DNA of 64,000 bases from Pseudomonas paraeruginosa PA7. GTDB lineage: Bacteria; Pseudomonadota; Gammaproteobacteria; Pseudomonadales; Pseudomonadaceae. Both the position numbers and the translations under genes were made by a program. The DNA is taken from NCBI RefSeq assembly GCF_000017205.1, contig NC_009656.1:5696501-5760500 (forward strand), given 5' to 3'. Position 1 is the first letter of the stretch. Each line of letters starts with the position of its first letter. A model generated the notes under the pieces. It was given only the letters and a program-made list of their open reading frames with translations, was not told the origin of the DNA and searched no databases. Of the stretch, positions 38,853 through 52,291 are shown piece by piece.

Positions 38853-40202
38853 ATGTTGGAAAAAGTGCTGATCGCCAACCGCGGCGAAATCGCCTTGCGC
38901 ATCCTTCGCGCATGCAAGGAGCTGGGGATCAAGACGGTGGCGGTACACTCCACCGCCGACCGCGAGCTGATGCACCTGTCGCTCGCCGACGAGTCGGTGT
39001 GCATCGGCCCGGCCCCGGCCACCCAGTCGTACCTGCAGATCCCGGCGATCATCGCCGCGGCCGAGGTCACCGGCGCCACCGCGATCCACCCCGGCTACGG
39101 CTTCCTCGCCGAGAACGCCGACTTCGCCGAGCAGATCGAACGCTCCGGCTTCACCTTCGTCGGCCCGACCGCCGAGGTGATCCGCCTGATGGGCGACAAG
39201 GTCTCGGCCAAGGACGCCATGAAGCGCGCCGGCGTACCCACCGTGCCGGGCTCCGACGGCCCGCTGCCGGAAGATGAAGAGACCGCCCTGGCGATCGCCC
39301 GCGAGGTCGGCTACCCGGTGATCATCAAGGCCGCCGGCGGCGGCGGCGGGCGCGGCATGCGCGTGGTCTACGACGAATCCGAGCTGATCAAGTCGGCCAA
39401 GCTGACCCGCACCGAGGCCGGCGCGGCGTTCGGCAACCCGATGGTCTACCTGGAGAAGTTCCTGACCAACCCGCGCCACGTGGAAGTCCAGGTGCTTTCC
39501 GACGGCCAGGGCAACGCCATCCACCTCGGCGACCGCGACTGTTCCCTGCAGCGCCGCCACCAGAAGGTGATCGAAGAGGCGCCGGCCCCCGGCATCGACG
39601 AGAAGGCCCGCCAGGAAGTCTTCGCCCGCTGCGTCCAGGCCTGCATCGAGATCGGCTACCGCGGCGCCGGCACCTTCGAGTTCCTCTACGAGAACGGCCG
39701 CTTCTACTTCATCGAGATGAACACTCGCGTGCAGGTGGAGCACCCGGTATCGGAGATGGTCACCGGTGTCGACATCGTCAAGGAGATGCTGCGCATCGCC
39801 TCCGGCGAGAAGCTCTCGATCCGCCAGGAGGACGTTGTCATCCGCGGCCATGCGCTGGAATGCCGGATCAACGCCGAAGATCCGAAGACCTTCATGCCCA
39901 GCCCGGGCAAGGTCAAGCACTTCCATGCCCCGGGCGGCAACGGCGTGCGCGTCGACTCGCACCTCTACAGCGGCTACAGCGTGCCGCCGAACTACGACTC
40001 GCTGGTCGGCAAGGTCATCACCTACGGTGCCGACCGCGACGAGGCGCTGGCGCGGATGCGCAATGCCCTGGACGAACTGATCGTCGACGGCATCAAGACC
40101 AACACCGAACTGCACAAGGACCTGGTGCGCGACGCCGCCTTCTGCAAGGGCGGGGTGAACATCCATTACCTGGAGAAGAAACTGGGTATGGACAAGCACT
40201 GA
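38853..40202 (+). CDS. accC: biotin carboxylase of acetyl-CoA carboxylase
   Basis: 449 residues, standard length. It carboxylates the AccB biotin with ATP and bicarbonate. It starts [20 protein letters not shown]; the ATP-grasp glycine loop is [13 protein letters not shown], and [20 protein letters not shown] holds the catalytic Glu/Arg/Gln set. It lies 17 bases after accB and is followed by a strong terminator, ending the aroQ-accB-accC unit. Confidence 0.97.
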   Translation: MLEKVLIANRGEIALRILRACKELGIKTVAVHSTADRELMHLSLADESVCIGPAPATQSYLQIPAIIAAAEVTGATAIHPGYGFLAENADFAEQIERSGFTFVGPTAEVIRLMGDKVSAKDAMKRAGVPTVPGSDGPLPEDEETALAIAREVGYPVIIKAAGGGGGRGMRVVYDESELIKSAKLTRTEAGAAFGNPMVYLEKFLTNPRHVEVQVLSDGQGNAIHLGDRDCSLQRRHQKVIEEAPAPGIDEKARQEVFARCVQACIEIGYRGAGTFEFLYENGRFYFIEMNTRVQVEHPVSEMVTGVDIVKEMLRIASGEKLSIRQEDVVIRGHALECRINAEDPKTFMPSPGKVKHFHAPGGNGVRVDSHLYSGYSVPPNYDSLVGKVITYGADRDEALARMRNALDELIVDGIKTNTELHKDLVRDAAFCKGGVNIHYLEKKLGMDKH

Positions 40203-40219
40203 TCCGTCAGTCGCTGCGC

Positions 40220-40252
40220 ACAAGGGCTGCCTCCGGGCGGCCCTTGTCGTTT
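40220..40252 (+). terminator. terminator after accC
   Basis: A 12-pair stem (ACAAGGGCTGCC with GGCGGCCCTTGT) around a TCCG loop, 17 bases past the accC stop and followed by CGTTT. Confidence 0.8.
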
Positions 40253-40312
40253 CCGCCTGCCGGCCGCCCCAACGGTGCTATCCTCGTGGCCCCTCCACCA
40301 CCGGACTCCTGC

Positions 40313-41179
40313 ATGGAACGCATCCGCCGCTGGTACCGCCAAACGCTGGCCGCCGCGACCGAGGCCGCGACCTGCTTCGCCCTGGGTTTCAGGGAAAGCC
40401 TGCAACCCGCCGCCCTCTTCCGCTCCGCGGGCCTGTGCATACTCGTCAGCTTGCTGTGCACCTGGCTGTTCGTGCATTTCTTCGAGCCGATCATCCGCTT
40501 CTGCGGCTGGGCCGCGCTGTACACGGCGTTCAGCGTGGCCAACTTCGCCCTGATCCCCAGCGGCTCGCTGATCGAGGCCGGCAGCGGCGGCCCGTACTTC
40601 GACCCGCTGGCGGCCTTCAACGGCCTGGCGGGACTGGCGCAACTGGCGTTCTATTTCGTCGGCTATGCCGCGCTGTTCTTCGTCGCCCTGTATGCCGCCA
40701 GCATCGTCTTCGGCATCCGCCTGGGCCTGCGCATCGGCCTGCTCGGACAACTGAAGGAGCAGGTCCGCCAACGCTACCCGCGACTGGCACCTGCCTCCGG
40801 CGAAAGGATCTCGCTGTGGCGTGCCGCCGGCTTCCGCCTGGCGCCCTGGCTGGGCGTTTCCGGATCGATCCTGGTCGGCCTGCTGGTTCCGCTCTACAAC
40901 GGTGTACTCCTGCTACTGGCGCTGGCCTACCTGAACATCCGCTTCCTGCTGCCCGCCACGCTGGCCGGGCTGGCCGATGCCGGCGAGCAGCTCGCCGTGC
41001 TTCGTGCTCGCCGCGGCAGCCTGTTGCTGTTCGGCCTGCTGATACTGCTCCTGGCGCTGGTGCCGCTGCTCAACCTGCTGCTGCCGGCGGTGCTCGGCGG
41101 CGGTACCTGCCACCTGGCCAATCGCGGCCTGGCGCAACTGCGCGGCGAGGCCACGGCAGAGAGTGGCAGCGCCGGCTAG
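40313..41179 (+). CDS. EI24/CysZ-like membrane protein
   Basis: 288 residues with about six membrane helices. It starts [20 protein letters not shown] with [20 protein letters not shown], typical of the EI24 family (PF07264; CysZ in E. coli is a sulfate transporter). The segment [20 protein letters not shown] and the closing [19 protein letters not shown] fit. This protein is longer than CysZ, and its substrate is not known. It is flanked by terminators, so it is a single-gene unit. Confidence 0.7.
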   Translation: MERIRRWYRQTLAAATEAATCFALGFRESLQPAALFRSAGLCILVSLLCTWLFVHFFEPIIRFCGWAALYTAFSVANFALIPSGSLIEAGSGGPYFDPLAAFNGLAGLAQLAFYFVGYAALFFVALYAASIVFGIRLGLRIGLLGQLKEQVRQRYPRLAPASGERISLWRAAGFRLAPWLGVSGSILVGLLVPLYNGVLLLLALAYLNIRFLLPATLAGLADAGEQLAVLRARRGSLLLFGLLILLLALVPLLNLLLPAVLGGGTCHLANRGLAQLRGEATAESGSAG

Positions 41180-41203
41180 CCTCAAGTAAGCTTGCGCGGT
41201 GGA

Positions 41204-41231
41204 AAACGGGTCGCCCCTGGGCGGCCCGTTT
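41204..41231 (+). terminator. terminator between the EI24-like gene and prmA
   Basis: AAACGGG pairs with CCCGTTT and the inner bases extend the stem to about 13 pairs; the downstream side reads TTTCGTTT. Confidence 0.75.
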
Positions 41232-41259
41232 CGTTTACAGCCGCAACAGAGGTCGCCCC

Positions 41260-42144
41260 ATGCCCTGGTTACAAGTTCGCCTGGCCATCACCCCGGAACA
41301 GGCCGAAACCTACGAAGACGCCCTACTCGAAGTCGGTGCCGTCTCCGTGACCTTCATGGACGCCGAAGACCAGCCGATCTTCGAGCCGGACCTGGGCACC
41401 ACCCCGCTGTGGTCGCGCACCCACCTGCTGGCGCTGTTCGAAGCGGACACCGACGAGACCGCCCTGCTCGCCCACCTCGCCTTGCTTACCGGCGGCGAAC
41501 TGCCCGAGCACCATATCGAGGAAATCGCCGACCAGGACTGGGAACGCAGCTGGATGGACAACTTCCAGCCGATGCGTTTCGGCCGCCGCCTGTGGATCGT
41601 GCCGAGCTGGCACGCCGCCCCGGAGCCGGACGCGGTCAACCTGCTGCTCGATCCGGGCCTGGCCTTCGGCACCGGCACCCACCCGACCACCGCGCTGTGC
41701 CTGGAATGGCTCGACGGCCAGGAACTGGCCGGCCGGCAGGTGCTCGACTTCGGCTGCGGCTCGGGAATCCTCGCCATCGCCGCGCTGCTGCTCGGCGCCG
41801 AACGGGCGGTCGGCACCGACATCGACCCGCAGGCCCTGGAAGCCTCGCGCGACAATGCCTCGCGCAACGGCATCGAGCCCGCGCGGTTCCCTGTCTACCT
41901 GCCGGCGGACCTGCCGCGGCAGCAGGCCGACGTGCTGGTCGCCAATATCCTCGCCGGCCCGCTGGTTTCCCTCGCCCCGCAACTGACCGGCCTGGTCCGT
42001 CCCGGCGGCCTGCTGGCACTGTCCGGCATCCTCGCCGAGCAGGCCGAGGAGGTACGCGAGGCCTACTCCGCACACTTCGATCTCGACCCGACTGCCGAAC
42101 GCGAGGGCTGGCTCCGCATCAGCGGCCGCCGCCGCGCCGATTGA
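41260..42144 (+). CDS. prmA: ribosomal protein L11 methyltransferase
   Basis: 294 residues. It methylates lysines and the N-terminus of ribosomal protein L11 using SAM. The N-terminal substrate domain ([20 protein letters not shown]) precedes the SAM-binding domain with [40 protein letters not shown] and [12 protein letters not shown], all PrmA hallmarks. The ATG at 41260 is the only reasonable start. Confidence 0.96.
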   Translation: MPWLQVRLAITPEQAETYEDALLEVGAVSVTFMDAEDQPIFEPDLGTTPLWSRTHLLALFEADTDETALLAHLALLTGGELPEHHIEEIADQDWERSWMDNFQPMRFGRRLWIVPSWHAAPEPDAVNLLLDPGLAFGTGTHPTTALCLEWLDGQELAGRQVLDFGCGSGILAIAALLLGAERAVGTDIDPQALEASRDNASRNGIEPARFPVYLPADLPRQQADVLVANILAGPLVSLAPQLTGLVRPGGLLALSGILAEQAEEVREAYSAHFDLDPTAEREGWLRISGRRRAD

Positions 42145-42239
42145 TGGCGCGCCGCCAGCCACCACTGATCCCGCCCCACTGCCTTCGTGCAAGAAGCTTG
42201 GGGTAGACTAGTCGCCGGATTTTCCCTACGGATCGCCGC

Positions 42240-43505
42240 ATGAGCGAAAGCGTCATCACCCAATGTCCCCATTGCAGCACCAGTTTCCGCGTCAGCGACG
42301 CGCAACTGGGCGCCGCCAATGGCGCGGTCCGCTGCGGCACCTGCCTGAAAGTCTTCAACGCCCTGCAGCACCAGGTGGGCGGAGCGCCGCGCGCCAGTGC
42401 GCCAGCGCCATCTCCGGCGCAGCCCGCGGTGGCGCCACCCGCCCCGTCCGCCACCACGCCGACGCCAGCCCCGGCTTCGCGCCCGCGCGACGAAACCCTG
42501 TGGATCCATGACGACCTCGACCTGGACAGCCTCAACCTCGACGAGGAACTGGCCAAGCTCGACGAATTCGAGCTGGACCAGGAGTTCTCCAGCATCGAGA
42601 AAGCCCCGCGCCCGGCGGAAAGCCTGCTGGCGCGACGGGACGACGAGCGCGACCCACATGACGAGCGCTGGGCCGAGGCGTTGCTCGCCGAAGCCGAGCC
42701 GCGCCAGGCCACGCGCGGCAATCCGCGCCAGGAACCGAGCCTGGGCGAGCCACTGGCGGAGGAGCGCGTCTCCTTCGTGCCCTTGCGCCGCGCCGAGGAT
42801 CCGCCGGAACTCCGTCTCGGCCCGGATGACGAAGATGACGAGCCGAGCCTCGGCAAGCGCCGCAACGGCCTGAGCGCGGTCGATGAAGACGACGAGGAAA
42901 GCGCCGAGGAACAACCTGCTCCGTTCCCGGGCGCCGCCCGCAAGGCGGACGAGGCGCCGGTCGAGAGTCTCGACCAGTTGCGCGACGAACCGCTGCAACT
43001 GGCCTGGGAAAAGCCCAGGCGCCAGTGGCCGCGCCGCCTCGGCTGGTTGCTGCTGATCCTGCTGGCGCTCGGCGGCCTCGCCGCGCAGTACGTCGCCTAC
43101 CACTTCGACGAACTGGCGCGGCAGGACGCGTACCGTCCCTGGTTCGCCCAGTTCTGTCCGGAAATCGGCTGCACCCTTCCCTCCAAGGTCGACGTGGAGC
43201 AGATCAGGAGCAGCAACCTGGTGGTCCGCAGCCACCCCGAGTTCAGCGGCGCGCTGGTGGTCGACGCGATCATCTACAACCGCGCCAGCTTCTCGCAGCC
43301 CTTCCCTCTGCTGGAACTGCGCTTCGCCGATCTCAACGGCCACCTGATCGCCAACCGCCGCTTCAAGCCCGGCGAGTACCTGGGCGGCGAGCTGGCCGGC
43401 CGCACGGAGATGCCGCCGCAGGTCCCGATCCACGTGTCGCTGGACATCCTCGATCCAGGACCGAAGGCGGTGAACTACAGCCTGAGCTTTCATTCTCCGG
43501 AGTGA
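42240..43505 (+). CDS. zinc-ribbon and DUF3426 domain protein
   Basis: 421 residues. An N-terminal MJ0042-type zinc ribbon (ITQCPHCSTSFRVSDAQLG, then VRCGTCLKVFNALQ) is followed by a Pro/Ala-rich linker and a long acidic disordered region. One membrane helix (LGWLLLILLALGGLAAQYVA, near residue 265) leads to a C-terminal DUF3426 domain in the periplasm (IIYNRASFSQPFPLLELRF). Proteins of this type regularly sit beside prmA in gammaproteobacteria; the role is unknown. The ATG at 42240 is at the start of the ribbon. Confidence 0.85.
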   Translation: MSESVITQCPHCSTSFRVSDAQLGAANGAVRCGTCLKVFNALQHQVGGAPRASAPAPSPAQPAVAPPAPSATTPTPAPASRPRDETLWIHDDLDLDSLNLDEELAKLDEFELDQEFSSIEKAPRPAESLLARRDDERDPHDERWAEALLAEAEPRQATRGNPRQEPSLGEPLAEERVSFVPLRRAEDPPELRLGPDDEDDEPSLGKRRNGLSAVDEDDEESAEEQPAPFPGAARKADEAPVESLDQLRDEPLQLAWEKPRRQWPRRLGWLLLILLALGGLAAQYVAYHFDELARQDAYRPWFAQFCPEIGCTLPSKVDVEQIRSSNLVVRSHPEFSGALVVDAIIYNRASFSQPFPLLELRFADLNGHLIANRRFKPGEYLGGELAGRTEMPPQVPIHVSLDILDPGPKAVNYSLSFHSPE

Positions 43506-43610
43506 CCGGAAACGCGCTTGCGGTCGCCGACGGAGCGCGCCGGCCAACCGCTCGCGAAGGGCGCCGGACGCAAGTGCCGCTCGTCTTCCAACTGTAAGAA
43601 CTAAGGAAGC

Positions 43611-43638
43611 GGCTGTTCAGAATTTATCCAAAACAGCC
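43611..43638 (+). terminator. candidate terminator before dusB
   Basis: GGCTGTT and AACAGCC arms separated by a 14-base AT-rich loop and followed by TTTATCC. It lies 105 bases past the zinc-ribbon gene and 70 before dusB. The promoter of dusB-fis must overlap or follow it. Confidence 0.45.
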
Positions 43639-43708
43639 TTTATCCGGTCATCCAGAGCGGGTATCATGCCCTCCCTTTTTTCGCAGCACCGCAAGACAGG
43701 GAAGCCCC

Positions 43709-44707
43709 ATGTCGGTGGTACGCATCGGCCCATATACACTGCCCAACAGACTGATCCTCGCGCCGATGGCCGGGGTGACCGATCGTCCGTTCCGTCAGCT
43801 TTGCCGTCGCCTTGGCGCCGGGATGGTGGTATCGGAGATGGTGACCAGCGACGTCCGCCTGTGGAACAGCCGCAAGTCGCGCCTGCGCCTGATCCACGAT
43901 GGCGAGGACGAGCCGCGCTCGGTGCAGATCGCCGGCGGCGATCCGGCGATGCTGGCCGAGGCGGCGCAACGCAATGTGGAACTCGGTGCGCAGATCATCG
44001 ACATCAACATGGGCTGCCCGGCGAAGAAGGTATGCAACAAGGCAGCGGGGTCCGCCCTGCTGCGGGACGAGGCGCTGGTCGCCGAAATCCTCGATGCCGT
44101 GGTCAGGGCGGTCGACGTACCGGTCACCCTGAAGATCCGGACCGGCTGGGACCGGGACAACCGTAACGGCGTCACCGTCGCGAGGCTCGCCGAACAGGCG
44201 GGGATCCAGGCTCTTGCGGTGCATGGCCGGACCCGCGCCGACCTGTACACCGGGGAGGCGGAGTACGAGACCATCGCGGCGATCAAGCAGGCCGTGTCGA
44301 TACCGGTGTTCGCCAATGGCGACATCGATTCGCCGGAGAAGGCCAGGAAAGTCATCGAGCAGACCGGGGTGGACGCCCTGCTGATCGGTCGGGCCGCCCA
44401 GGGGAGACCGTGGATTTTCCGCGAGATCGACCATTACCTGCGGACCGGCGAACACCTGCCGGCGGCGCCGCTTCCCGAAGTGGAGAGTATCCTGCTCGAA
44501 CACCTCGCGGAGCTGCACCTTTTTTATGGGGAAGAAATGGGTGTGCGGATCGCCCGCAAGCATGTGGGGTGGTATCTCGCGACTCTGCCGGGCGCAAGGG
44601 AATTCCGCGCCCAGTTCAATCGTTTGCAGGACACGGATGCGCAGTGCGCCAGCGTCAGGCAGTTCTTCGCCGAGCGCCAGAACAACGGAACAGGGGTGGC
44701 CGCATGA
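43709..44707 (+). CDS. dusB: tRNA-dihydrouridine synthase B
   Basis: 332 residues, a flavin-dependent TIM-barrel enzyme that reduces uridine to dihydrouridine in tRNA. Motifs: [20 protein letters not shown] near the N-terminus, [20 protein letters not shown] with the catalytic C109, and [15 protein letters not shown]. It is followed by fis with a stop/start overlap (ATGA), the conserved dusB-fis operon. Confidence 0.96.
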   Translation: MSVVRIGPYTLPNRLILAPMAGVTDRPFRQLCRRLGAGMVVSEMVTSDVRLWNSRKSRLRLIHDGEDEPRSVQIAGGDPAMLAEAAQRNVELGAQIIDINMGCPAKKVCNKAAGSALLRDEALVAEILDAVVRAVDVPVTLKIRTGWDRDNRNGVTVARLAEQAGIQALAVHGRTRADLYTGEAEYETIAAIKQAVSIPVFANGDIDSPEKARKVIEQTGVDALLIGRAAQGRPWIFREIDHYLRTGEHLPAAPLPEVESILLEHLAELHLFYGEEMGVRIARKHVGWYLATLPGAREFRAQFNRLQDTDAQCASVRQFFAERQNNGTGVAA

Positions 44708-45027
44708 CAACGATGACGACCGAGACTTTAGTGAGTGGAACAACGCCCGTGAGCGACAACGCCAACCTGAAACAGCACCTCACCACGCCGACGCAAGAAG
44801 GGCAGACCCTGCGCGACAGCGTGGAGAAGGCATTGCACAACTATTTCGCCCACCTCGAGGGGCAGCCGGTCACGGACGTGTACAACATGGTGCTCTGCGA
44901 AGTCGAAGCGCCGCTGCTGGAAACCGTCATGAACCACGTCAAGGGGAACCAGACCAAGGCCTCCGAGCTGCTCGGCCTGAACCGCGGGACCCTGCGCAAG
45001 AAACTCAAGCAATACGACCTTCTTTAA
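44704..45027 (+). CDS. fis: DNA-binding protein Fis
   Basis: 107 residues. The C-terminal helix-turn-helix ([20 protein letters not shown]) is the Fis signature and the core helices ([20 protein letters not shown]) mediate the dimer. Fis bends DNA and coordinates growth-phase expression, rRNA genes and nucleoid structure. The N-terminus, [12 protein letters not shown], is longer than in E. coli Fis. Its ATG overlaps the dusB stop, so translation is coupled. Confidence 0.96.
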   Translation: MTTMTTETLVSGTTPVSDNANLKQHLTTPTQEGQTLRDSVEKALHNYFAHLEGQPVTDVYNMVLCEVEAPLLETVMNHVKGNQTKASELLGLNRGTLRKKLKQYDLL

Positions 45028-45105
45028 GAGCGGCGGCGGGCTCCGGCCAAGGGCGCGCGCCCGGCCGGCACCCGCGGCCGCAAGCCAGCCCTCAGGACCC
45101 TTGCA

Positions 45106-46713
45106 ATGACCGACCAAACCACCCGCCTGCCCATCCGCCGCGCGCTGATCAGCGTTTCCGACAAGACCGGCGTCGTCGACTTCGCCCGTGAGCTGGTCGC
45201 CCTCGGCGTGGAAATCCTCTCCACCGGCGGCACCTACAAGCTGCTCCGGGACAACGGCATCGCCGCCGTGGAAGTGGCCGACTACACCGGCTTCCCGGAA
45301 ATGATGGACGGTCGGGTGAAGACCCTGCACCCGAAGGTGCATGGCGGCATCCTCGGTCGCCGCGACCTCGACGGCGCGGTCATGGAGCAGCACGGCATCA
45401 AGCCGATCGACCTGGTGGCGGTCAACCTGTATCCCTTCGAGGCCACGGTGGCCAGGCCCGACTGCGACCTGCCGAGCGCCATCGAGAACATCGACATCGG
45501 CGGGCCGACCATGGTCCGTTCGGCGGCGAAGAACCACAAGGACGTCGCCATCGTGGTCAACGCCGGCGACTACGCCGCCGTGGTCGAGGCCCTCAAGGCC
45601 GGCGGCCTGACCTACGCCCAGCGTTTCGACCTGGCCCTCAAGGCGTTCGAGCACACCTCCGCCTACGACGGCATGATCGCCAACTACCTGGGCACCATCG
45701 ACCAGACCCGCGACACCCTCGGCACCGCCGACCGCGGCGCCTTCCCGCGCACCTTCAACAGCCAGTTCGTCAAGGCCCAGGAAATGCGCTACGGCGAGAA
45801 CCCGCACCAGAGCGCGGCCTTCTACGTCGAGGCGAAGAAGGGCGAGGCCAGCGTCTCCACCGCCATCCAGTTGCAGGGCAAGGAACTGTCGTTCAACAAC
45901 GTCGCCGACACCGACGCCGCCCTGGAATGCGTGAAGAGCTTCCTCAAGCCGGCCTGCGTGATCGTCAAGCATGCCAACCCCTGCGGCGTCGCCGTGGTGC
46001 CGGAAGACGAAGGCGGCATCCGCAAGGCCTACGACCTCGCCTACGCCACCGATAGCGAATCGGCGTTCGGCGGCATCATCGCCTTCAACCGCGAGCTGGA
46101 CGGCGAAACCGCCAGGGCCATCGTCGAGCGCCAGTTCGTCGAGGTGATCATCGCGCCGAAGATTTCCGCCGCCGCTCGCGAGGTGGTCGCCGCCAAGGCC
46201 AACGTACGCCTGCTCGAATGCGGCGAATGGCCAGCCGAGCGCGCCCCGGGCTGGGACTTCAAGCGGGTCAACGGCGGCCTGCTGGTACAGAGTCGCGACA
46301 TCGGCATGATCAAGGCCGAGGACCTGAAGATCGTCACTCGCCGCGCCCCTACCGAGCAGGAGATCCACGACCTGATCTTCGCCTGGAAGGTGGCCAAGTT
46401 CGTCAAGTCCAACGCCATCGTCTACGCCAGGAACCGCCAGACCGTCGGCGTCGGCGCCGGCCAGATGAGCAGGGTCAACTCCGCTCGCATCGCCGCGATC
46501 AAGGCCGAGCACGCCGGCCTGGAAGTGAAAGGCGCGGTGATGGCTTCCGACGCCTTCTTCCCGTTCCGCGACGGCATCGACAACGCGGCCAAGGCCGGCA
46601 TCACCGCGGTGATCCAGCCGGGCGGCTCGATGCGCGACAACGAAGTGATCGCGGCGGCCGACGAGGCGGATATCGCGATGGTGTTCACTGGCATGCGCCA
46701 TTTCCGCCATTGA
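45106..46713 (+). CDS. purH: bifunctional AICAR formyltransferase / IMP cyclohydrolase
   Basis: 535 residues, normal length. It makes the last two steps to IMP. The N-terminal MGS-like IMP cyclohydrolase part starts [20 protein letters not shown] with [13 protein letters not shown], and the formyltransferase part contains [13 protein letters not shown]. The ATG at 45106 follows a GC-rich leader after fis with no clear terminator, so readthrough from fis is possible. purD follows with two REP palindromes in the gap. Confidence 0.97.
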   Translation: MTDQTTRLPIRRALISVSDKTGVVDFARELVALGVEILSTGGTYKLLRDNGIAAVEVADYTGFPEMMDGRVKTLHPKVHGGILGRRDLDGAVMEQHGIKPIDLVAVNLYPFEATVARPDCDLPSAIENIDIGGPTMVRSAAKNHKDVAIVVNAGDYAAVVEALKAGGLTYAQRFDLALKAFEHTSAYDGMIANYLGTIDQTRDTLGTADRGAFPRTFNSQFVKAQEMRYGENPHQSAAFYVEAKKGEASVSTAIQLQGKELSFNNVADTDAALECVKSFLKPACVIVKHANPCGVAVVPEDEGGIRKAYDLAYATDSESAFGGIIAFNRELDGETARAIVERQFVEVIIAPKISAAAREVVAAKANVRLLECGEWPAERAPGWDFKRVNGGLLVQSRDIGMIKAEDLKIVTRRAPTEQEIHDLIFAWKVAKFVKSNAIVYARNRQTVGVGAGQMSRVNSARIAAIKAEHAGLEVKGAVMASDAFFPFRDGIDNAAKAGITAVIQPGGSMRDNEVIAAADEADIAMVFTGMRHFRH

Positions 46714-46720
46714 GTATCAC

Positions 46721-46797
46721 GGCGGCTGAGCGCGACGCGGTCAGCCGCCCTACCCACGAATTTCACGCAGGGCGGATAACGCGGCGCGTTATCCGCC
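46721..46797. repeat. pair of REP-type palindromes between purH and purD
   Basis: Two separate palindromes: 46721-46749 (GGCGGCTGAGCGCG... CAGCCGCC) and 46771-46797 (GGCGGATAACGCGG... TTATCCGCC). They start eight bases after purH and end 20 before purD. Such pairs stabilise the upstream message and lower readthrough, so purH and purD output may differ within one transcript. Confidence 0.75.
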
Positions 46798-46816
46798 GTT
46801 GCGCCAGGAGAATCCC

Positions 46817-48106
46817 ATGAACGTACTCATCATCGGCAGCGGCGGTCGCGAACATGCCCTGGCCTGGAAGGTCGCCCAGGACCCGCGCGTGGCCAAGGTC
46901 TTCGTCGCCCCGGGCAACGCCGGCACCGCCACCGAGGCCAAGTGCGAGAACGTCGCCATCGACGTGCTGGCCCTGGAGCAACTGGCCGACTTCGCCGCGA
47001 AGAACGTCCAGCTGACCATCGTCGGTCCCGAGGCGCCGCTGGTGGCGGGCGTGGTCGACCTGTTCCGCGAGCGCGGCCTGGATATCTTCGGCCCGACCGC
47101 CGGCGCCGCCCAGCTGGAAGGTTCCAAGGCCTTCACCAAGGACTTCCTCGCCCGCCACCGGATCCCCACCGCCGCCTATCGCAACTTCACCGAGGTCGAG
47201 CCGGCCCTGGCCTACCTGCGCGAGCAGGGCGCGCCCATCGTCATCAAGGCCGATGGCCTGGCCGCGGGCAAGGGCGTGATCGTCGCCATGAGCCTGGACG
47301 AAGCTGAAGCCGCCGTGCGCGACATGCTCGCCGGCAATGCCTTCGGCGACGCCGGTTCGCGCGTGGTGATCGAAGAGTTCCTCGACGGCGAGGAAGCCAG
47401 CTTCATCGTCATGGTCGACGGCAAGAACGTGCTGCCGATGGCCACCAGCCAGGACCACAAGCGTGTCGGCGACGGCGACAGCGGGCCGAACACCGGCGGC
47501 ATGGGCGCCTACTCGCCGGCACCGGTGGTCACCGCCGAGGTCCACCAGCGGGTGCTGGACGAAGTGATCTATCCGACCGTGCGCGGCATGGCCGAGGAAG
47601 GCAACGTCTATACCGGCTTCCTTTATGCCGGCCTGATGATCGACAGGAACGGCGCGCCCAAGGTCATCGAATTCAACTGCCGCTTCGGCGATCCGGAAAC
47701 CCAGCCGATCATGGTCCGCCTGGAGTCCTCCCTGGTCCTGCTGGTCGAGGCCGCCCTGGCCAAGGCGCTGGACAAGGTCGAGGCGACCTGGGACCCGCGT
47801 CCGACCGTAGGCGTGGTACTGGCCGCCGGCGGCTATCCGGGCGACTACGCCAAAGGCGAGGTCATCGAAGGCCTGGCCGAGGCCGCCGCGCTGGACGGCA
47901 AGGTGTTCCACGCCGGCACCGCGCTGAAGGATGGCCAGGTGGTCACCTCCGGCGGCCGCGTGCTCTGTGCCACCGCCATCGGCGAGAGCGTGTCCGCCGC
48001 CCAGCAGCAGGCCTATCGCCTGGCCGGGAAGATCCGCTGGAACGGCTGCTTCTACCGCAAGGACATCGGCTACCGTGCCATCGCCCGCGAGCGCGGCGAG
48101 TCCTGA
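46817..48106 (+). CDS. purD: phosphoribosylamine-glycine ligase
   Basis: 429 residues. It joins glycine to phosphoribosylamine with ATP (GAR synthetase, purine pathway). Motifs: [32 protein letters not shown], the ATP-grasp [14 protein letters not shown], and [20 protein letters not shown]. The ATG at 46817 is preceded by CCAGGAGAATCCC, a clear ribosome binding site. Confidence 0.97.
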   Translation: MNVLIIGSGGREHALAWKVAQDPRVAKVFVAPGNAGTATEAKCENVAIDVLALEQLADFAAKNVQLTIVGPEAPLVAGVVDLFRERGLDIFGPTAGAAQLEGSKAFTKDFLARHRIPTAAYRNFTEVEPALAYLREQGAPIVIKADGLAAGKGVIVAMSLDEAEAAVRDMLAGNAFGDAGSRVVIEEFLDGEEASFIVMVDGKNVLPMATSQDHKRVGDGDSGPNTGGMGAYSPAPVVTAEVHQRVLDEVIYPTVRGMAEEGNVYTGFLYAGLMIDRNGAPKVIEFNCRFGDPETQPIMVRLESSLVLLVEAALAKALDKVEATWDPRPTVGVVLAAGGYPGDYAKGEVIEGLAEAAALDGKVFHAGTALKDGQVVTSGGRVLCATAIGESVSAAQQQAYRLAGKIRWNGCFYRKDIGYRAIARERGES

Positions 48107-48116
48107 CCGGACCCGA

Positions 48117-48137
48117 GGCCGCGGCGCTTGCGCGGCC
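48117..48137 (+). terminator. hairpin after purD
   Basis: GGCCGCG-GCGCTTG-CGCGGCC, seven-base stem, ten bases past the purD stop. No T-run follows. It separates purD from retS. Confidence 0.5.
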
Positions 48138-48162
48138 TATGCCGTTGCCACGGCCACTTGGC

Positions 48163-48168
48163 TATAAT
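48163..48168 (+). promoter_or_regulatory. candidate -10 element of retS
   Basis: A perfect TATAAT, 30 bases upstream of the retS start. The nearest TTGCCA (48145-48150) is only 12 bases away, too close for a standard -35, so the promoter may depend on an activator or have a weak -35 at about 48140. Confidence 0.4.
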
Positions 48169-48198
48169 CCGGCCATTCACCTTCGAAGGGACTTCGCC

Positions 48199-51027
<2,829 letters not shown>

Positions 51028-51068
51028 GGGCAGCGACGTACTCCGGCGCTGCACCCGGCCTCCGCCAC

Positions 51069-51155
51069 GGCGGATAACCGCACGCGGTCATTCGCCCTGT
51101 ACCCAGGCGGCGCCCGACTCCCGTAGGGCGCATGACGCCGACGGCGTTGTCCGCC
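51069..51155. repeat. two REP-type palindromes after retS
   Basis: One at 51069-51096 (GGCGGATAACCGCAC... ATTCGCC) and one at 51126-51155 (GGGCGCATGACGCCG... GTCCGCC). They fill the 244-base gap between retS and the next gene, whose own promoter must lie at about 51180-51260. Confidence 0.7.
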
Positions 51156-51271
51156 GACACGCGGGCTCGTTGTCACCTGCCACGCGAACCGGCATATTGC
51201 CAACCCGCCGGACATCGCGCCGGCCCGTCGCACGCTATGCTCATGCCCAACCCCGGACCGGAAGCGCCTCC

Positions 51272-51865
51272 ATGCATTTGCTGTTCAGCGTCTACCTGAA
51301 GATGCTGGTGCTCTATAGCCCCTTCTTCGTGCTGTCCTGCTTCATCAGCCTCAGCCGCGGCTTCGGCCCGCGCGACCGCAAGCGCATGGCCTGGCGCGTG
51401 GCCTTGGCGGCGCTGATCGCCAGCGTCGCGCTGTACCTGTTCGGCCGCTACATCTTCATCCTCTTCGGCATCACCGCCGACGCCTTCCGCATCGGCGCCG
51501 GCAGCGTGCTGTTCATCTCCGCCCTGGGCATGGCCCAGGGTCGCGCGGCGGTGCAGAGCGACAACGTGCAGCAGGACGTGACCATCGTCCCGCTGACCAT
51601 TCCCCTCACCGTCGGCCCCGGCACCATCGGCGCGCTGCTGGTGATGGGCGTCGGCCAGGGCTGGGAGGCCAAGCTGATCTCCCTGGTGGCGATCTTCCTC
51701 GCCTGCCTGACCCTCGGCACCACGCTGTACCTTTCCGACCGCATCGAGCGCCTGCTCGGCGACCAGGGGCTACAGATCGTCAGCCGTCTGATGGGTCTGT
51801 TCGTCTGCGCGCTGGCGGCACAGATCATCGTCACCGGCCTGAAGGGCTCGCTGTTCCCCGGCTGA
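51272..51865 (+). CDS. MarC/UPF0056-family membrane protein
   Basis: 197 residues with six membrane helices. Motifs: PFFVLSCFISLSRG in helix 1, SVLFISALGMAQGR, VPLTIPLTVGPGTIGALLVMG and RLMGLFVCALAAQIIVTGLKG, all typical of MarC. The name comes from the mar locus, but a role in antibiotic resistance was not upheld, so function is unknown. The ATG at 51272 begins MHLLFSVYLK; a TATGCT -10-like element sits near 51236. Confidence 0.85.
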   Translation: MHLLFSVYLKMLVLYSPFFVLSCFISLSRGFGPRDRKRMAWRVALAALIASVALYLFGRYIFILFGITADAFRIGAGSVLFISALGMAQGRAAVQSDNVQQDVTIVPLTIPLTVGPGTIGALLVMGVGQGWEAKLISLVAIFLACLTLGTTLYLSDRIERLLGDQGLQIVSRLMGLFVCALAAQIIVTGLKGSLFPG

Positions 51866-51907
51866 GCGCACCAGCCTGAGGCGGACGCCCTGGATGCCGT
51901 ACCCGGA

Positions 51908-51923
51908 TGCACCGCGATGGTGC
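51908..51923. promoter_or_regulatory. NtrC-type binding site
   Basis: TGCACCGCGATGGTGC matches the NtrC dyad TGCAC-N7-GTGCA except for the last base. It lies about 235 bases upstream of the -24/-12 promoter, an acceptable enhancer distance for NtrC acting through looping. Confidence 0.65.
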
Positions 51924-52144
51924 CCGAGCGGAACGGCGGCGATCCCCAGGACGCGCCGCCGGCCGTAGGGAGGGACGTCAGCGCGAGGCCTTCCCATCCG
52001 GCACCCACGAGCGCTTCTTCGTGGATATCCGGCGAAAACCTGTTGAAAACGCAGCCTGCCCCGGCATGGCCAGGTCTCCTCGGCATGTTCCACCGGCGCC
52101 TCGCGACGCCGTTTCGCCGCCCGATGCCGGCCAGCGCCAAGAAG

Positions 52145-52160
52145 AGGCACAGCCTTTGCT
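52145..52160 (+). promoter_or_regulatory. sigma54 (-24/-12) promoter of the urea transporter operon
   Basis: AGGCACAGCCTTTGCT fits TGGCACG-N4-TTGCW at the invariant GG and GC, with ten bases between them. It is about 130 bases upstream of urtA, on the coding strand. With the NtrC site upstream it predicts induction under nitrogen limitation. Confidence 0.65.
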
Positions 52161-52291
52161 CTGGAGCCTCAGCGAAGAGATCCAGGCCGCAGTGCGCACC
52201 CCGCCGTCCCCAGGGACGGATGCCCCGACGACAAGCACGACGCCTCCTGAAAACTGCCGCCCCGACCGCTGGTGAATGGAGAACAACACCA

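Larger units (their letters stand above)
51866..52291. other. regulatory region upstream of urtA
   Basis: 426 bases with no supported gene. The open frames here give low-complexity, unrecognised proteins. It holds an NtrC-type palindrome (51908-51923) and a -24/-12 promoter (52145-52160), so it is best read as the nitrogen-control region of the urt block. Confidence 0.65.

Noticed and set aside
51917-52291. Upstream extension of urtA by 125 codons
   Set aside because: The extension is arginine/proline-rich and covers the sigma54 promoter; the signal peptide begins at the ATG at 52292.
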